A DNA stretch of 64,000 nucleotides from Limnomonas spitsbergensis (Eukaryota; Chlorophyta; Chlorophyceae; Chlamydomonadales): contig JAYJMM010000016.1 of assembly GCA_037349105.1 (NCBI GenBank), forward strand, positions 434,001 to 498,000, in the 5' to 3' direction. Positions within the stretch are counted from its first letter, which is position 1. Every line of letters begins with the position of its first letter. Positions 38,601-50,600 of this stretch are shown in pieces. The notes beneath the pieces were generated by a model. The model saw only the letters and a list, made by a program, of their open reading frames with translations. It was not told the origin of the DNA and did not search any database. The position numbers and the translations under genes were made by a program.

Positions 38601-41600
38601 CCTGAGTCCTGAGCCCTGACCTCCAAGCCATGAGTCTTAAACCTTAAGCCCCGAGTCCTGAGGCCTACTGCTCTCCATCCGTGCTTTTTTGTTTACTGCT
38701 GTACGAGTCACACACCGTACTTCGACACGAGTCATGTACCGCAATACGGTACAAGTTGCACACCGTACTACGGTACTAATCACACACCATACTATAGTAC
38801 GGTGTCACTCATCACACTATATAACCAGTCACACACCGTACTGCGGTACAAGCAACATACCGCACTACATTATTATTCACACACTACACTTAAGTCCGAG
38901 TCACACACCATAGTACAGTTTGAGTCACACACCTTGCAATGGTACGAATCTCACACCATGCACCGCCTACGAAAAACACAGGCTACCCCCCCGCTACTCC
39001 TCAGCTACTCCCCTGCTACTCCTCAGCTACTCCCCCGCTACTCCTCAGCTACTCCCCCGCTACTCCTCAGCTACTCCCCCGCTACTCCTCAGCTACTCCC
39101 CCGCTACTCCTCAGCTACTCCCCCGCTACTCCTCAGCTACTCCCCCGCTACTCCTCAGCTACTCCCCCGCTACTCCTCAGCTACTCCCCCGCTACTCCTC
39201 AGCTACTCCCCCGCTACTCCTCAGCTACTCCCCCGCTACTCCTCAGCTACTCCCCCGCTACTCCTCAGCTACTCCCCCGCTACTCCTCAGCTACTCCCCC
39301 GCTACTCCTCAGCTACTCCCCCGCTACTCCTCAGCTACTCCCCCGCTACTCCTCAGCTACTCCCCCGCTACTCCTCAGCTAATCCCCAAATACTCCTTAG
39401 TTACTCCCCCGCTACTCCTCAGCTACTCCCCCGCTACTCCTCAGCTACTCCCCCGCTACTCCTCAGCTAATCCCCAAATACTCCTTAGTTACTCCCCCGC
39501 TACTCCTCAGCTACTCCCCCGCTACTCCTCAGCTACTCCCCCGCTACTCCTCAGCTACTCCCCCGCTACTCCTCAGCTACTCCCCCGTTACTCCTCAGCT
39601 ACTCCCCAAATACTCCTTAGTTACTCCCCCGCTACTCCTCAGCTACTCCCCCGCTACTCCTCAGCTACTCCCCCGCTACTCCTCAGCTACTCCCCCGCTA
39701 CTCCTCAGCTAATCCCCAAATACTCCTTAGTTACTCCCCCGCTACTCCTCAGCTACTCCCCCGCTACTCCTCAGCTACTCCCCCGCTACTCCTCAGCTAC
39801 TCCCCCGCTACTCCTCAGCTACTCCCCCGCTACTCCTCAGCTAATCCCCACCTACTCCTTAGTTACTCCCCACCTACTCCTCAGCTACTCCCCCGCTACT
39901 CCTCAGCTACTCCCCCGCTACTCCTCAGCTACTCCCCCGCTACTCCTCAGCTACTCCCCCGCTACTCCTCAGCTAATCCCCAAATACTCCTTAGTTACTC
40001 CCCACCTACTCCTCAGCTACTGCCCCGCTACTCCTCAGCTACTCCCCCGCTACTCCTCAGCTAATCCCCAAATACTCCTTAGTTACTCCCCACCTACTCC
40101 TCAGCTACTCCCCCGCTACTCCTCAGCTACTCCCCCGCTACTCCTCAGCTACTCCCCCGCTACTCCTCAGCTACTCCCCCGCTACTCCTCAGCTAATCCC
40201 CAAATACTCCTTAGTTACTCCCCACCTACTCCTCAGCTACTCCCCCGCTACTCCTCAGCTACTCCCCCCCTACTCCTCAGCTACTCCCCCGCTACTCCTC
40301 AGCTACTCCCCCGCTACTCCTCAGCTAATCCCCAAATACTCCTTAGTTACTCCCCACCTACTCCTCAGCTACTCCCCCGCTACTCCTCAGCTACTCCCCC
40401 GCTACTCCTCAGCTACTCCCCCGCTTCTCCTCAGCTACTCCCCAAATACTCCTTAGTTACTCCCCACCTACTCCTCAGCCACTCCCCCGCTACTCCTCAG
40501 CTAATCCCCCGCTACTCCTCAGCTACTCCCCCGCTACTCCTCAGCTAATCCCCAAATACTCCTTAGTTACTCCCCACCTACTCCTCAGCTACTCCCCCGC
40601 TACTCCTCAGCTACTCCCCCGCTACTCCTCAGCTACTCCCCCGCTACTCCTCAGCTAATCCCCAAATACTCCTTAGTTACTCCCCCGCTACTCCTCAGCT
40701 ACTCCCCCGCTACTCCTCAGCTACTCCCCCGCTACTCCTCAGCTACTCCCCCGCTACTCCTCAGCTTATCCCCAAATACTCCCTAGTTACTCCCCACCTA
40801 CTCCTCAGCTACTCCCCCGCTACTCCTCAGCTACTCCCCCGCTACTCCTCAGCTACTCCCCCGCTACTCCTCAGCTACTCCCCCGCTACTCCTCAGCTAC
40901 TCCCCCGCTACTCCTCAGCTACTCCCCCGCTACTCCTCAGCTTATCCCCAAATACTCCTTAGTTACTCCCCACCTACTCCTCAGCTACTCCCCCGCTACT
41001 CCTCAGCTACTCCCCCGCTACTCCTCAGCTACTCCCCCGCTACTCCTCAGCTACTCCCCCGCTACTCCTCAGCTAATCCCCAAATACTCCTTAGTTACTC
41101 CCCACCTACTCCCCGGCCACTCCCCTGTCGCGGTTGCCTACCTTCCGCCCCGGTCTTCTTGCATTTCTCGCTGCCGGCCAGGTCCACCAGGTTGAGTTTC
41201 CCCACACTCACGCGCCCAACGCCCTTGCTGGCCTTGCCCCTACAGTTAAAATAACACAAGCAATGCAAGCAGGTTTGAATCATGGTGGCACAATCCTGCT
41301 CCCTCAACAAAATAAACCATAACCATAATGCTGCCCTCCCGCCTCCTGCCTTACTTTACGGCCGGGAGCATCGCGGCCGCTGCTGCCCCTGCGGCGTCCT
41401 CAGAGCCTTCCACGCGGACCATGGTCAGCGTCAGGATGCCGTGCGAGCGCGAGCTCTCTTGGTTCATGTTGGTCACGCCAACCTTGCGGTTCCGCTTGCC
41501 AAGCTGCGCGCCGAAAGTGCGGGGGTGAGTGAGATTGCGGATAGGTCTCGGCGGGCGGGCGGACGGACGGACGGGCGTGTGGGTGGGCGTGTGGGTGGGC

Positions 41601-44600
41601 GTGTGGGTGGGCGTGTCTGTTTGTGGGTGGGCGAGCGGGCGGGCGGGTGGAAGGGCGGGCGGGCAGGCAAGCGGGCAGAATCAAACCAACGTTCTAACAA
41701 CGAGCTTGAAATGCCTTACAGGTGCACATGCCTGTAGGGAGGGCTGCAGGCAGGGCCCTGCTAGCAGCCAGCCCCCACAAGGGAAGTCGGTCGGTCAGGT
41801 GGGCAGAATCAAACCGACATTCAAACGCCGAGCTAAAAGCATCAAAGAGGGTGTACGTGCGTGTTTGGAGCGCTGCAAGCAGGGCCCTACTGACAGCCAG
41901 CCCCCTCACGGGCGGGCAGGTGGGCGGGCAAATCATGCACCCATTGGAAGGTCGAGTTAAACAGGTCAAAGAGCTCATTGAGAGGGCTTCAGGTCCCTGC
42001 TGACACCTAACACCTGACATATTTGGAATCCTGAACCCTACGACCTACACCCCAGTTCAAAACCCAAAACCCCAGTTATAAACCCTTAACCCCAGTTCCA
42101 AACCCTTAACCCGAGTTCCCGAAAACCCTAAACATTTACCCTAAACCCGAGTTATAAAGGTCGAAGAAGGCACAGACAGGGCCCTGCAGACACCTAGCCA
42201 CCTGGCATATTTGAAATCCTGAACCCTAGACCCTAGGGGTGTAAAGTGGCACTGCCGGCATAGCCTCGTCCATTGGAAATGTGCAAGTCAGTAACCACGT
42301 GGACATGGGGTAAACAAACTGGCAGCCAGCCAGCTCACACATTTACCCCAAAACCCTTCACCCTAAACCCTAAAGCAGAAACCCATGAAGCCTGAACCCT
42401 AAACCCCTTGGTGTTGAAGGTGGCACTGCCGGCAGATCCATGTCCATTGGAAGCGCACATCAGCAACCTCTTGGTCTCAGGGCTAACGAAACTCGACCGA
42501 CGGTGGCTGCGGACCGCGGCTTAACGGAGAGGGAAACCCGTCATCGACATTCCCCTAAGGGTTTAACCCTGAACCCTAAACCCTAAACGCTAACGGAGAG
42601 GGAAACGCGTTGTCCACATCCCCCTAAACCCTAAACCCTAACCACAAAGGCCTCTCCTGCCAAAGAAGCCCACTATCAAAGTCAAATCCCAAGAGGTAGA
42701 ATTCCAAGAATGAAAAATCTAATGATTAGCCCCCCAGTTGCCTCCCCACCTACCATGCCATGGTCCCCCGTGCTTGCCCTCCTGTACCGCCCTCCAGTAC
42801 CGCCATTGGGTACTGCCCTCATGTACCCCGCCTTCATGTACCGCCATTCATGTACGACCCTCACCTCACCGCCCTTCTGTACTGCCCTCATGTACGACCC
42901 TCACCTCACCGCCCTTCTGTACTGCCCTCATGTACGACCCTCACCTCACCGCCCTTCTGTACTGCCCTCGTGTATGACCCTCACGTACCGCCCTTCTGTA
43001 CTGCCCTCCTGTACCGCACCTGAAGCTTCCGCATCATGTCTGGGACACCTGTCACCACATGCTGCCCCAGACCGTTGACGAAGATGCCCCTCTCCTTGGA
43101 CTCCTTCACCTCCAGCTTGGTGACCTGGGTGCACGGGTTGCAGTGGAGCAGGGGGATGATGGCGGAGGGGGGGAGCAGGGAGTATTTTGGGGCAGGGGGG
43201 ATGTTTTGGGGCAGGGGGATGTTGAAGGGGGACAAGGAATGTTTTCAGGCAGGGGGGTGTTTGGGCGGAGCAGGGGATATGTTGAGGCAGGGCATATTGT
43301 TCGAGGTTTGAAACAACCTGCTTTCAATCGAAGATGTTCACATACCCGTACATATCCAGGATAAATGTTCATACCAATCATAATAGACACCGGTACGTAC
43401 CCAGGTAGGGGTGCCCAGGTAGGGTACCCAGGTAGGGGTGCCCAGGTAGGGGTGCCCAGGTAGGGGTGCCCAGGTAGGGTGCCCAGGTAGGGGTGCCCAG
43501 GTAGGGGTGCCCAGGTAGGGGTGCCCAGGTAGGGGTGCCCAGGTAGGGGTGCCCAGGTAGGGGTGCCCAGGTAGGGTACCCAGGTAGGGGTGCCCAGGTA
43601 GGGGTGCCCAGGTAGGGGTGCCCAGGTAGGGGTGCCCAGGTAGGGTGCCCAGGTAGGGGTGCCCAGGTAGGGGTGCCCAGGTAGGGGTGCCCAGGTAGGG
43701 GTGCCCAGGTAGGGTGCCCAGGTAGGGTGCCCAGGTAGGGGTGCCCAGGTAGGGTGCCCAGGTAGGGGTGCCCAGGTAGGGGTGCCCAGGTAGGGGTGCC
43801 CAGGTAGGGGTGCCCAGGTAGGGTGCCCAGGTAGGGGTGCCCAGGTAGGGTGCCCAGGTAGGGGTGCCCAGGTAGGGTGCCCAGGTAGGGTGCCCAGGTA
43901 GGGTGCCCAGGTAGGGGTGCCCAGGTAGGGGTGCCCAGGTAGGGGTGCCCAGGTAGGGTGCCCAGGTAGGGGTGCCCAGGTAGGGTGCCCAGGTAGGGGT
44001 GCCCAGGTAGGGGTGCCCAGGTAGGGTGCCCAGGTAGGGGTGCCCAGGTAGGGGTGCCCAGGTAGGGTGCCCAGGTAGGGTGCCCAGGTAGGGGTGCCCA
44101 GGTAGGGGTGCCCAGGTAGGGGTGCCCAGGTAGGGGTGTCCAGGTAGGGGTGCCCAGGTAGGGGTGCCCAGGTAGGGTGCCCAGGTAGGGGAGCCCAGGT
44201 AGGGTGCCCAGGTAGGGGTGCCCAGGTAGGGGTGCCCAGGTAGGGGTGCCCAGGTAGGGGTGCCCAGGTAGGGGTGCCCAGGTAGGGGTGCCCAGGTAGG
44301 GTGCCCAGGTAGGGGTGCCCAGGTAGGGTGCCCAGGTAGGGTGCCCAGGTAGGGGTGCCCAGGTAGGGGTGCCCAGGTAGGGGTGCCCAGGTAGGGTGCC
44401 CAGGTAGGGTGCCCAGGTAGGGTGCCCAGGTAGGGGTGCCCAGGTAGGGGTGCCCAGGTAGGGGTGCCCAGGTAGGGGTGCCCAGGTAGGGGTGCCCAGG
44501 TAGGGGTGCCCAGGTAGGGTGCCCAGGTAGGGGTGCCCAGGTAGGGGTGCCCAGGTAGGGGTGCCCAGGTAGGGTGCCCAGGTAGGGTGCCCAGGTAGGG

Positions 44601-47600
44601 TGCCCAGGTAGGGGTGCCCAGGTAGGGTGCCCAGGTAGTTACCTGGGGTTACCTGGGGTTACCAGGGGTTGCCTGGAGTAACCTGGGGTTACCTGGAGTT
44701 ACCTGGAGTTACCAGGGGTTACCTGGGGTTAATGGGAGTTACCTGGGGTTACCAGGGGTTACATGGAGTTACCTGGGGTTACCTGAAGTTACCTGGAATT
44801 ACCAGGGGTTACATGGGGTTACCCGGGGTAACCAGGGGTTACCTGGAGTTACCTGGGGTTACCAGGAGTTACCTGGGGTTACCTGGAGTAACCTGGGGTT
44901 ACCTGGAGTTACCAGGGGTTACCTGGGGTAACCTGGAGTAACCTGGGGTTACCAGGGGTTACCTGGAGGTACCTGGGGTAACCTGGGGTTACCTGGAGTA
45001 ACCTGGGGTTACCTGGAGTAACCTGGGGTTGCCTGGGGTTGCCTGGGGTTACCTGGGGTTGCCTGGGGTTACCTGGGGTTACCTGGAGTCACCTGGGATT
45101 ACCTGGGGTTACCTGGAGTAACCTGGGGTAATGCAGGGAAACCTGGGTTTACCTGGAGTCACCTGGGGTTACCTGGAGTCACCTGGGGTTACCTGGAGGT
45201 ACCTGGGGTTACCTGGGGTTACCTGGAGTAACCTGGGGTTACCTGGAGTTACCTGGGGTAACCTGGGGTTACCTGGGGTAACCTGGGGTTACCTGGGGTC
45301 ACCTGGGGTAACCTGGGGTTACCTGGAGTAACCTGGGGTTACCTGGAGTAACCTGGGGTTGCCTGGGGTTACCTGGGGTTGCCTGGGGTTACCTGGGGTT
45401 ACCTGGAGTCACCTGGGATTACCTGGGGTTACCTGGAGTAACCTGGGGTAATGCAGGGAAACCTGGGTTTACCTGGAGTCACCTGGGGTTACCTGGAGTC
45501 ACCTGGGGTTACCTGGAGGTACCTGGGGTTACCTGGGGTTACCTGGAGTAACCTGGGGTTACCTGGAGTAACCTGGGGTTGCCTGGAGTAATCTGGGGTT
45601 ACCTGGGGTTACCTAAGGTTACCTGGGGTTACCTGGAGTTACCTGGTGTTACCTGGAGTAACCTGGGGTTACCTGGGGTAACCTGGGGTTACCTGGGGTT
45701 ACCTGGGGTTACCTGGAGTTACCTGGTGTTACCTGGAGTTACCTGGGGTAACCTGGGGTTACCTGGAGTAACCTGGGGTAATGCAGGGAAACCTGGGTTT
45801 ACCTGGAGTCACCTGGGGTTACCTGGGGTTACCTGGAGTAATCTGGGGTTACCTGGAGGTACCTGGGGTAACCTGGAGTAACCTGGGGTTGCCTGGAGTA
45901 ATCTGGGGTTACCTGGGGTTACCTGGGGTTACCTGGAGTAACCTGGGGTTACCTGGGGTTACCTGGAGTTACCTGGAGTTACCTGGGGTAACCTGGGGTT
46001 ACCTGGAGTCACCTGGGGTAACCTGGGGTAACCTGGAGGTACCTGGGGTAACCTGGGGTTACCTGGGGTAACCTGGGGTTACCTGGAGTTACCTGGAGTC
46101 ACCTGGGGTTACCTGGGGTTACCTGGAGGAACCTGGGGTTACCTGGAGTAACCTGGGGTTACCTCGATTAACCTGGGGTTACCTGGAGTCACCTGGGGTT
46201 GCCTGGGGTTACCTGGGGTTACCTAGAGTTACCTGGAGTCACCTGGGGTTACCTGGGGTTAATGGGAGTTACCTGGGGTTACCAGGGAAACCTGGGTTTA
46301 CCTGGAGTCACCTGGGGTTACCTGGAGTCACCTGGGGTTACCTGGAGGTACCTGGAGTCACCTGGGTTAACCTGGGGTTACCTGGAGTAACCTGGGGTTA
46401 CCTGGAGTCACCTGGGGTAACTTGGGGTTACCTGGAGTAACCTGGGGTTACCTGGAGTAACCTGGGGTTACCTGGAGTAACCTGGGGTTACCTGGGGTTA
46501 CCTGGAGTAACCTGGGGTTGCCTGGAGTAATCTGGGGTTACCTGGGGTAACCTGGGGTTACCTGGGGTTACCTGGAGTAACCTGGGGTTACCTGGGGTTA
46601 CCTGGAGTAACCTGGAGTAACCTGGGGTTGCCTGGGGTAACCTGGGGTAACCTGGGGTTACCTGGAGTCACCTGGGGTTACCTGGAGGTACCTGGAGTCA
46701 CCTGGGGTAACCTGGGGTTACCTGGAGTTACCTGGAGTAACCTGGGGTTACCTGGGGTTACCTGGAGTCACCTGGGGTTACCTGGAGTAACCTGGGGTTG
46801 CCTGGAGTAACCTGGGGTTACCTGGAGTCACCTGGGGTTACCTGGAGTAACCTGGGGTTACCTGGAGTAACCTGGGGTTACCTGGAGTAACCTGGGGTTA
46901 CCTGGAGTTACCTGGAGTTACCTGGGGTTACCAGGGGTTAACCCTAATCTTTACCTTGTACCCACACCATATGGGTTTAGGGCGGGGGGGTTAGGGGTTA
47001 GGGTTAGGGTTTAGGGTCAGGGTTTCAAGGTTGAGTGTGTGTGTCTTTACCATGTACCCATACGGCACAACGGTATGCTAGCCTGGCTGCACTGATTTCG
47101 AACCTCACCTGCGCTTTCCCCTTGACGAGGAGGTCCACGATCTCCTCGTTGTAGATCTCGAGGAAGCTGAGGTACATAACATACTGGCAGCCAACTGAGC
47201 GCAACATCGAGGACAGGAAATAAAAGCTTGAGGACGAACTCAGGGCATGCGCAAGATGCAAGCCGCCTGCTTCTTCTCCCAGGCATAAGATGCAAGCCGA
47301 CTGCTTGTTCTTCTTCAACCCCCAGGAACCTCTTTCAATTCACTCACAGAGCTTTGATACGTGGCCTGAGGCGGCCCGAGGCATGGAAAACAAACAGGTC
47401 AACATGGAAAATGTACGGTCATCTCTTAACCCAAAAACCTAAAAGTTACGGTCATCTCTTAACCCAAAAACCTAATGGTTACGGTCATCTCTTAACCCAA
47501 AAACCTAAAAGTTACGGTCATCTCTTAACCCAAAAACCTAATGGTTACGGTCATCTCTTAAGTCTTAACCCTTCACCCTAAAATGTGCGGTCTTCTTTTA

Positions 47601-50600
47601 ACCCTTAACCCTAACATTTACGGGCATAAAATCCGGCCTCAATACAGCATTGCGAGAATATCACTATTTTGATGCATACCCTGCAAAGTCTTACATTCCC
47701 CCTTGGTCCTTTTTTCAGTGTCAAAGCCACCTTCCCCCTCAGTCATTTTACGGTGTTAGAGCCAAACACACTGATATTAACAAATGATGAACGTCTTAAT
47801 CGATGGAGACATGTCTCGCACCGTCGGCATTCAGAACGGGGAAGATTACTGTTTCATCGCATTACTGCAACCCTTAACCCTTAACAATAAACCCTTAATA
47901 AATAATTAACACACCGGTACACACTGTAACGTTTCACCTCAGAACCTTTTACGGCTTCAGAGCCAAACACAGATATGACCATACGATTGATTGATGGAGG
48001 TCTGATGACACACGCGCCGTCGGCGTGCCATTCACGTACAAGACAACCAACCCGAATTTTCAAATTTCTCAACCGCCGCTCGAAAGCGCCAACCGCTCAC
48101 CGCTGTTGGCCGCCACCTGTGCAGCAATGTACTCGAACGCACGCGGCATGATACCGGGAAGGTCCTCGCTGCCCTCCATCGTGAATGTCTTGCCGCTGCC
48201 GGTCTGCCCGTATGCAAATATCGTGCCTGTTGGGGTCGCAGCAGGTCAGGCTTGGATCATTTGTAAGATATTGCAGCTGAGGGTCTGCCCGTAGGCAAAG
48301 GTCGTCCTTGTAGGGGAGGGAACAAGGCAGAATTCGACAATCGTTAAGGTCTTACTGCTGCCGGTCTGCCCGTCTGAAGAGATCTTGCCTGCGGGGGACA
48401 GAGGGGCAGACAGAAATCATCAGTCAACAAGGCAGGTCCATATACAGGGGTATTGGATCCAAGGTTGGATCTGTAGTCTTGGATCTGTGCATGGATCCAG
48501 ATCCTTGGGTCCTTGAATGGATTCAGGTCTTGGCTCTACGGATGGATCTGTACACTTGCATCCGTAGAGGGATCTAACGTCTAGAATTTTTAGATGCATA
48601 CGGGCATGGATCCAAAGTCTTGGATCTGAAGATGGATCCGAAGTCTTAGATCCGTAGGTGGATCCATATAATCAGGGACAAAGTTTGTTGCTTCCATGAC
48701 CCACAGCCCAAACCTTTGTTTGTACCCGCAATCCTACACCATTATTAACGGTGATGAACTCCACTCCCCCGCTCAATAACTCTTGAGGTCCCTGAACCCT
48801 GAACCCTGAGAAGCCTAGAAGGGTTACACCTGGTATGGTTGTTTGGCAAACTAAAGCACTGCTTGCAAAGCATTTGGGTGGTGTGGAACCGGGTGCGCCC
48901 AAACAGCCGTTTCATGTTAACGGTTGCATGTTTCCCGGCAACAAAATTGCGAGGAAAACTAGTTTCTTAACAAGTCGTTTCTGCGGGGATGTTATCCGGC
49001 GCGGTTAATCAGTCTCCAGGAGGTAATTGTGCTGAGAGCATAGCCGTACATTTTTGGCTATATCTGTACTGCACCATGCTACTTCGGCAGTACAATCCGG
49101 TTACACCTGTACCGTATGTGCTACTTTGACAGTACAATCCAGCTATACTTGCACCGCATCGTGCTACTAGGGCAGTACACTCCTTCTTTACCTGTGTCGC
49201 GTCGTGTTATCATGGTGCTGAGAGCGGCAGCCTCCCCATTGCAGCCTTGAAGAAAAGGAATCCACAATGGGCTTGTGGTTTTTAGGGTTAAGACTTAAGA
49301 GTACAGGATTTAAGGTTAAAAAGCCCTAACCACAAACACAGCGGCAGCCTCCCGATTGCAGCCTTGAAGAAAAGGTATCCACAATGGGCTAAAGGTTTGT
49401 AAGGTTTAGGATTTAGGGTTTATAAGCCTGACCCCAAGCCCAGCGGCAGCCTCCCCATTGTAGCCTTGAAGAAAAGCATCCACGATAGGCTCATGGTGTG
49501 TCGGGTTCAGTGTTGAGGATGTAGGGGTTAGGGTTTAGGGTTTAGAGGTTAGGGATTAGGGTTTAGGATTTAGGGGTTAGGGTTTAGGATTTAGGGGTTA
49601 GGGTTTAGGATTTAGGGGTTAGGGTTTAGGATTAGGGGTTAAAAATCCTTACCCCAAGCCCAGCGGTAGCTCACCATTATAGCCCTGGAGAACTGCATCC
49701 ACGATGGGCTGGGCAGCGTACTGGAACACCTCCTCCTGAGTGCTGTTCTGCCCGAACGCCTGCGAAATCGACATTGGGTGGGACAACTCACGCTCACTCG
49801 CGCTTCGCGACCGGTAGACAGTAGCCTGGTAGACGGTAACGGTGCGGATGCGGCTTCGGCCCAGGCTGCACTGTTCCCTTAAGTGTCGCGCCTCCCACGT
49901 GGCGTAACTTTCTTTCTTTCTTTTGTACGGCCCCTCTGGATGAACGCATCCCATCGGGTGTTCATCACATTCTTAATCATACCCTTCAACAACACGCCCC
50001 CTGAGCCCCAACTCCAGGTAACTCCAGGTAACTCCAGGTAACTCCAGGTAACCCCAGGTACCCCTGGTAACTCCAGGTAACTCCAGGTAACTCCATGCAA
50101 CTCCAGGTAACCCCAGGTAACTCCAGGTAACTCCATGCAACTCCATGCAACTCCAGGTAATCCCAGGTAACTCCAGGTAACTCCTGGTAACCCCAGGTAA
50201 CTCCAGGTTACTCCAGGTAACTCCAGGTAACCCCAGGTAACTCCAGGTAACTCCAGGTAAATCCAGGTAGCTCCAGGTAACCCCAGGTTACTCCAGGTAA
50301 CTCCAAGTAACTCCAGGTAACCCCAGGTTACTCCAGGTAACCCTAAGTAACTCCAGGTACCCCAGGTAACTCCAGGTAAATCCAGGTAACCCCAGGTAAC
50401 TCCAGGTAACTCCATGCAACTCCAGGTAACTCCAGGTTACTCCAGGTAACCCCAGGTAACCCCAGGTAACCCTAGGTTACTCCAGGTAACTCCTGGTAAA
50501 TCCAGGTAACAAGCCATTTCCTGCGCACCTGGTCCACCACGTACACCTTATCATCATTGACCTGAAGGGGAGGAGAGGGACAACGCAAAACAGCTAATAG

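Noticed and set aside
38802..40548. Leu/Ser/Pro repeat protein
   Set aside because: 22-bp repeat read in cycling frames; no start context, no splice logic.
44669..46810. [10 protein letters not shown] collagen-like repeat proteins
   Set aside because: Several short frames from a 10-bp array; interrupted and without conserved length.
49501..49650. Telomere or chromosome end
   Set aside because: TTTAGGG-like units are degenerate, short and internal to an intron.
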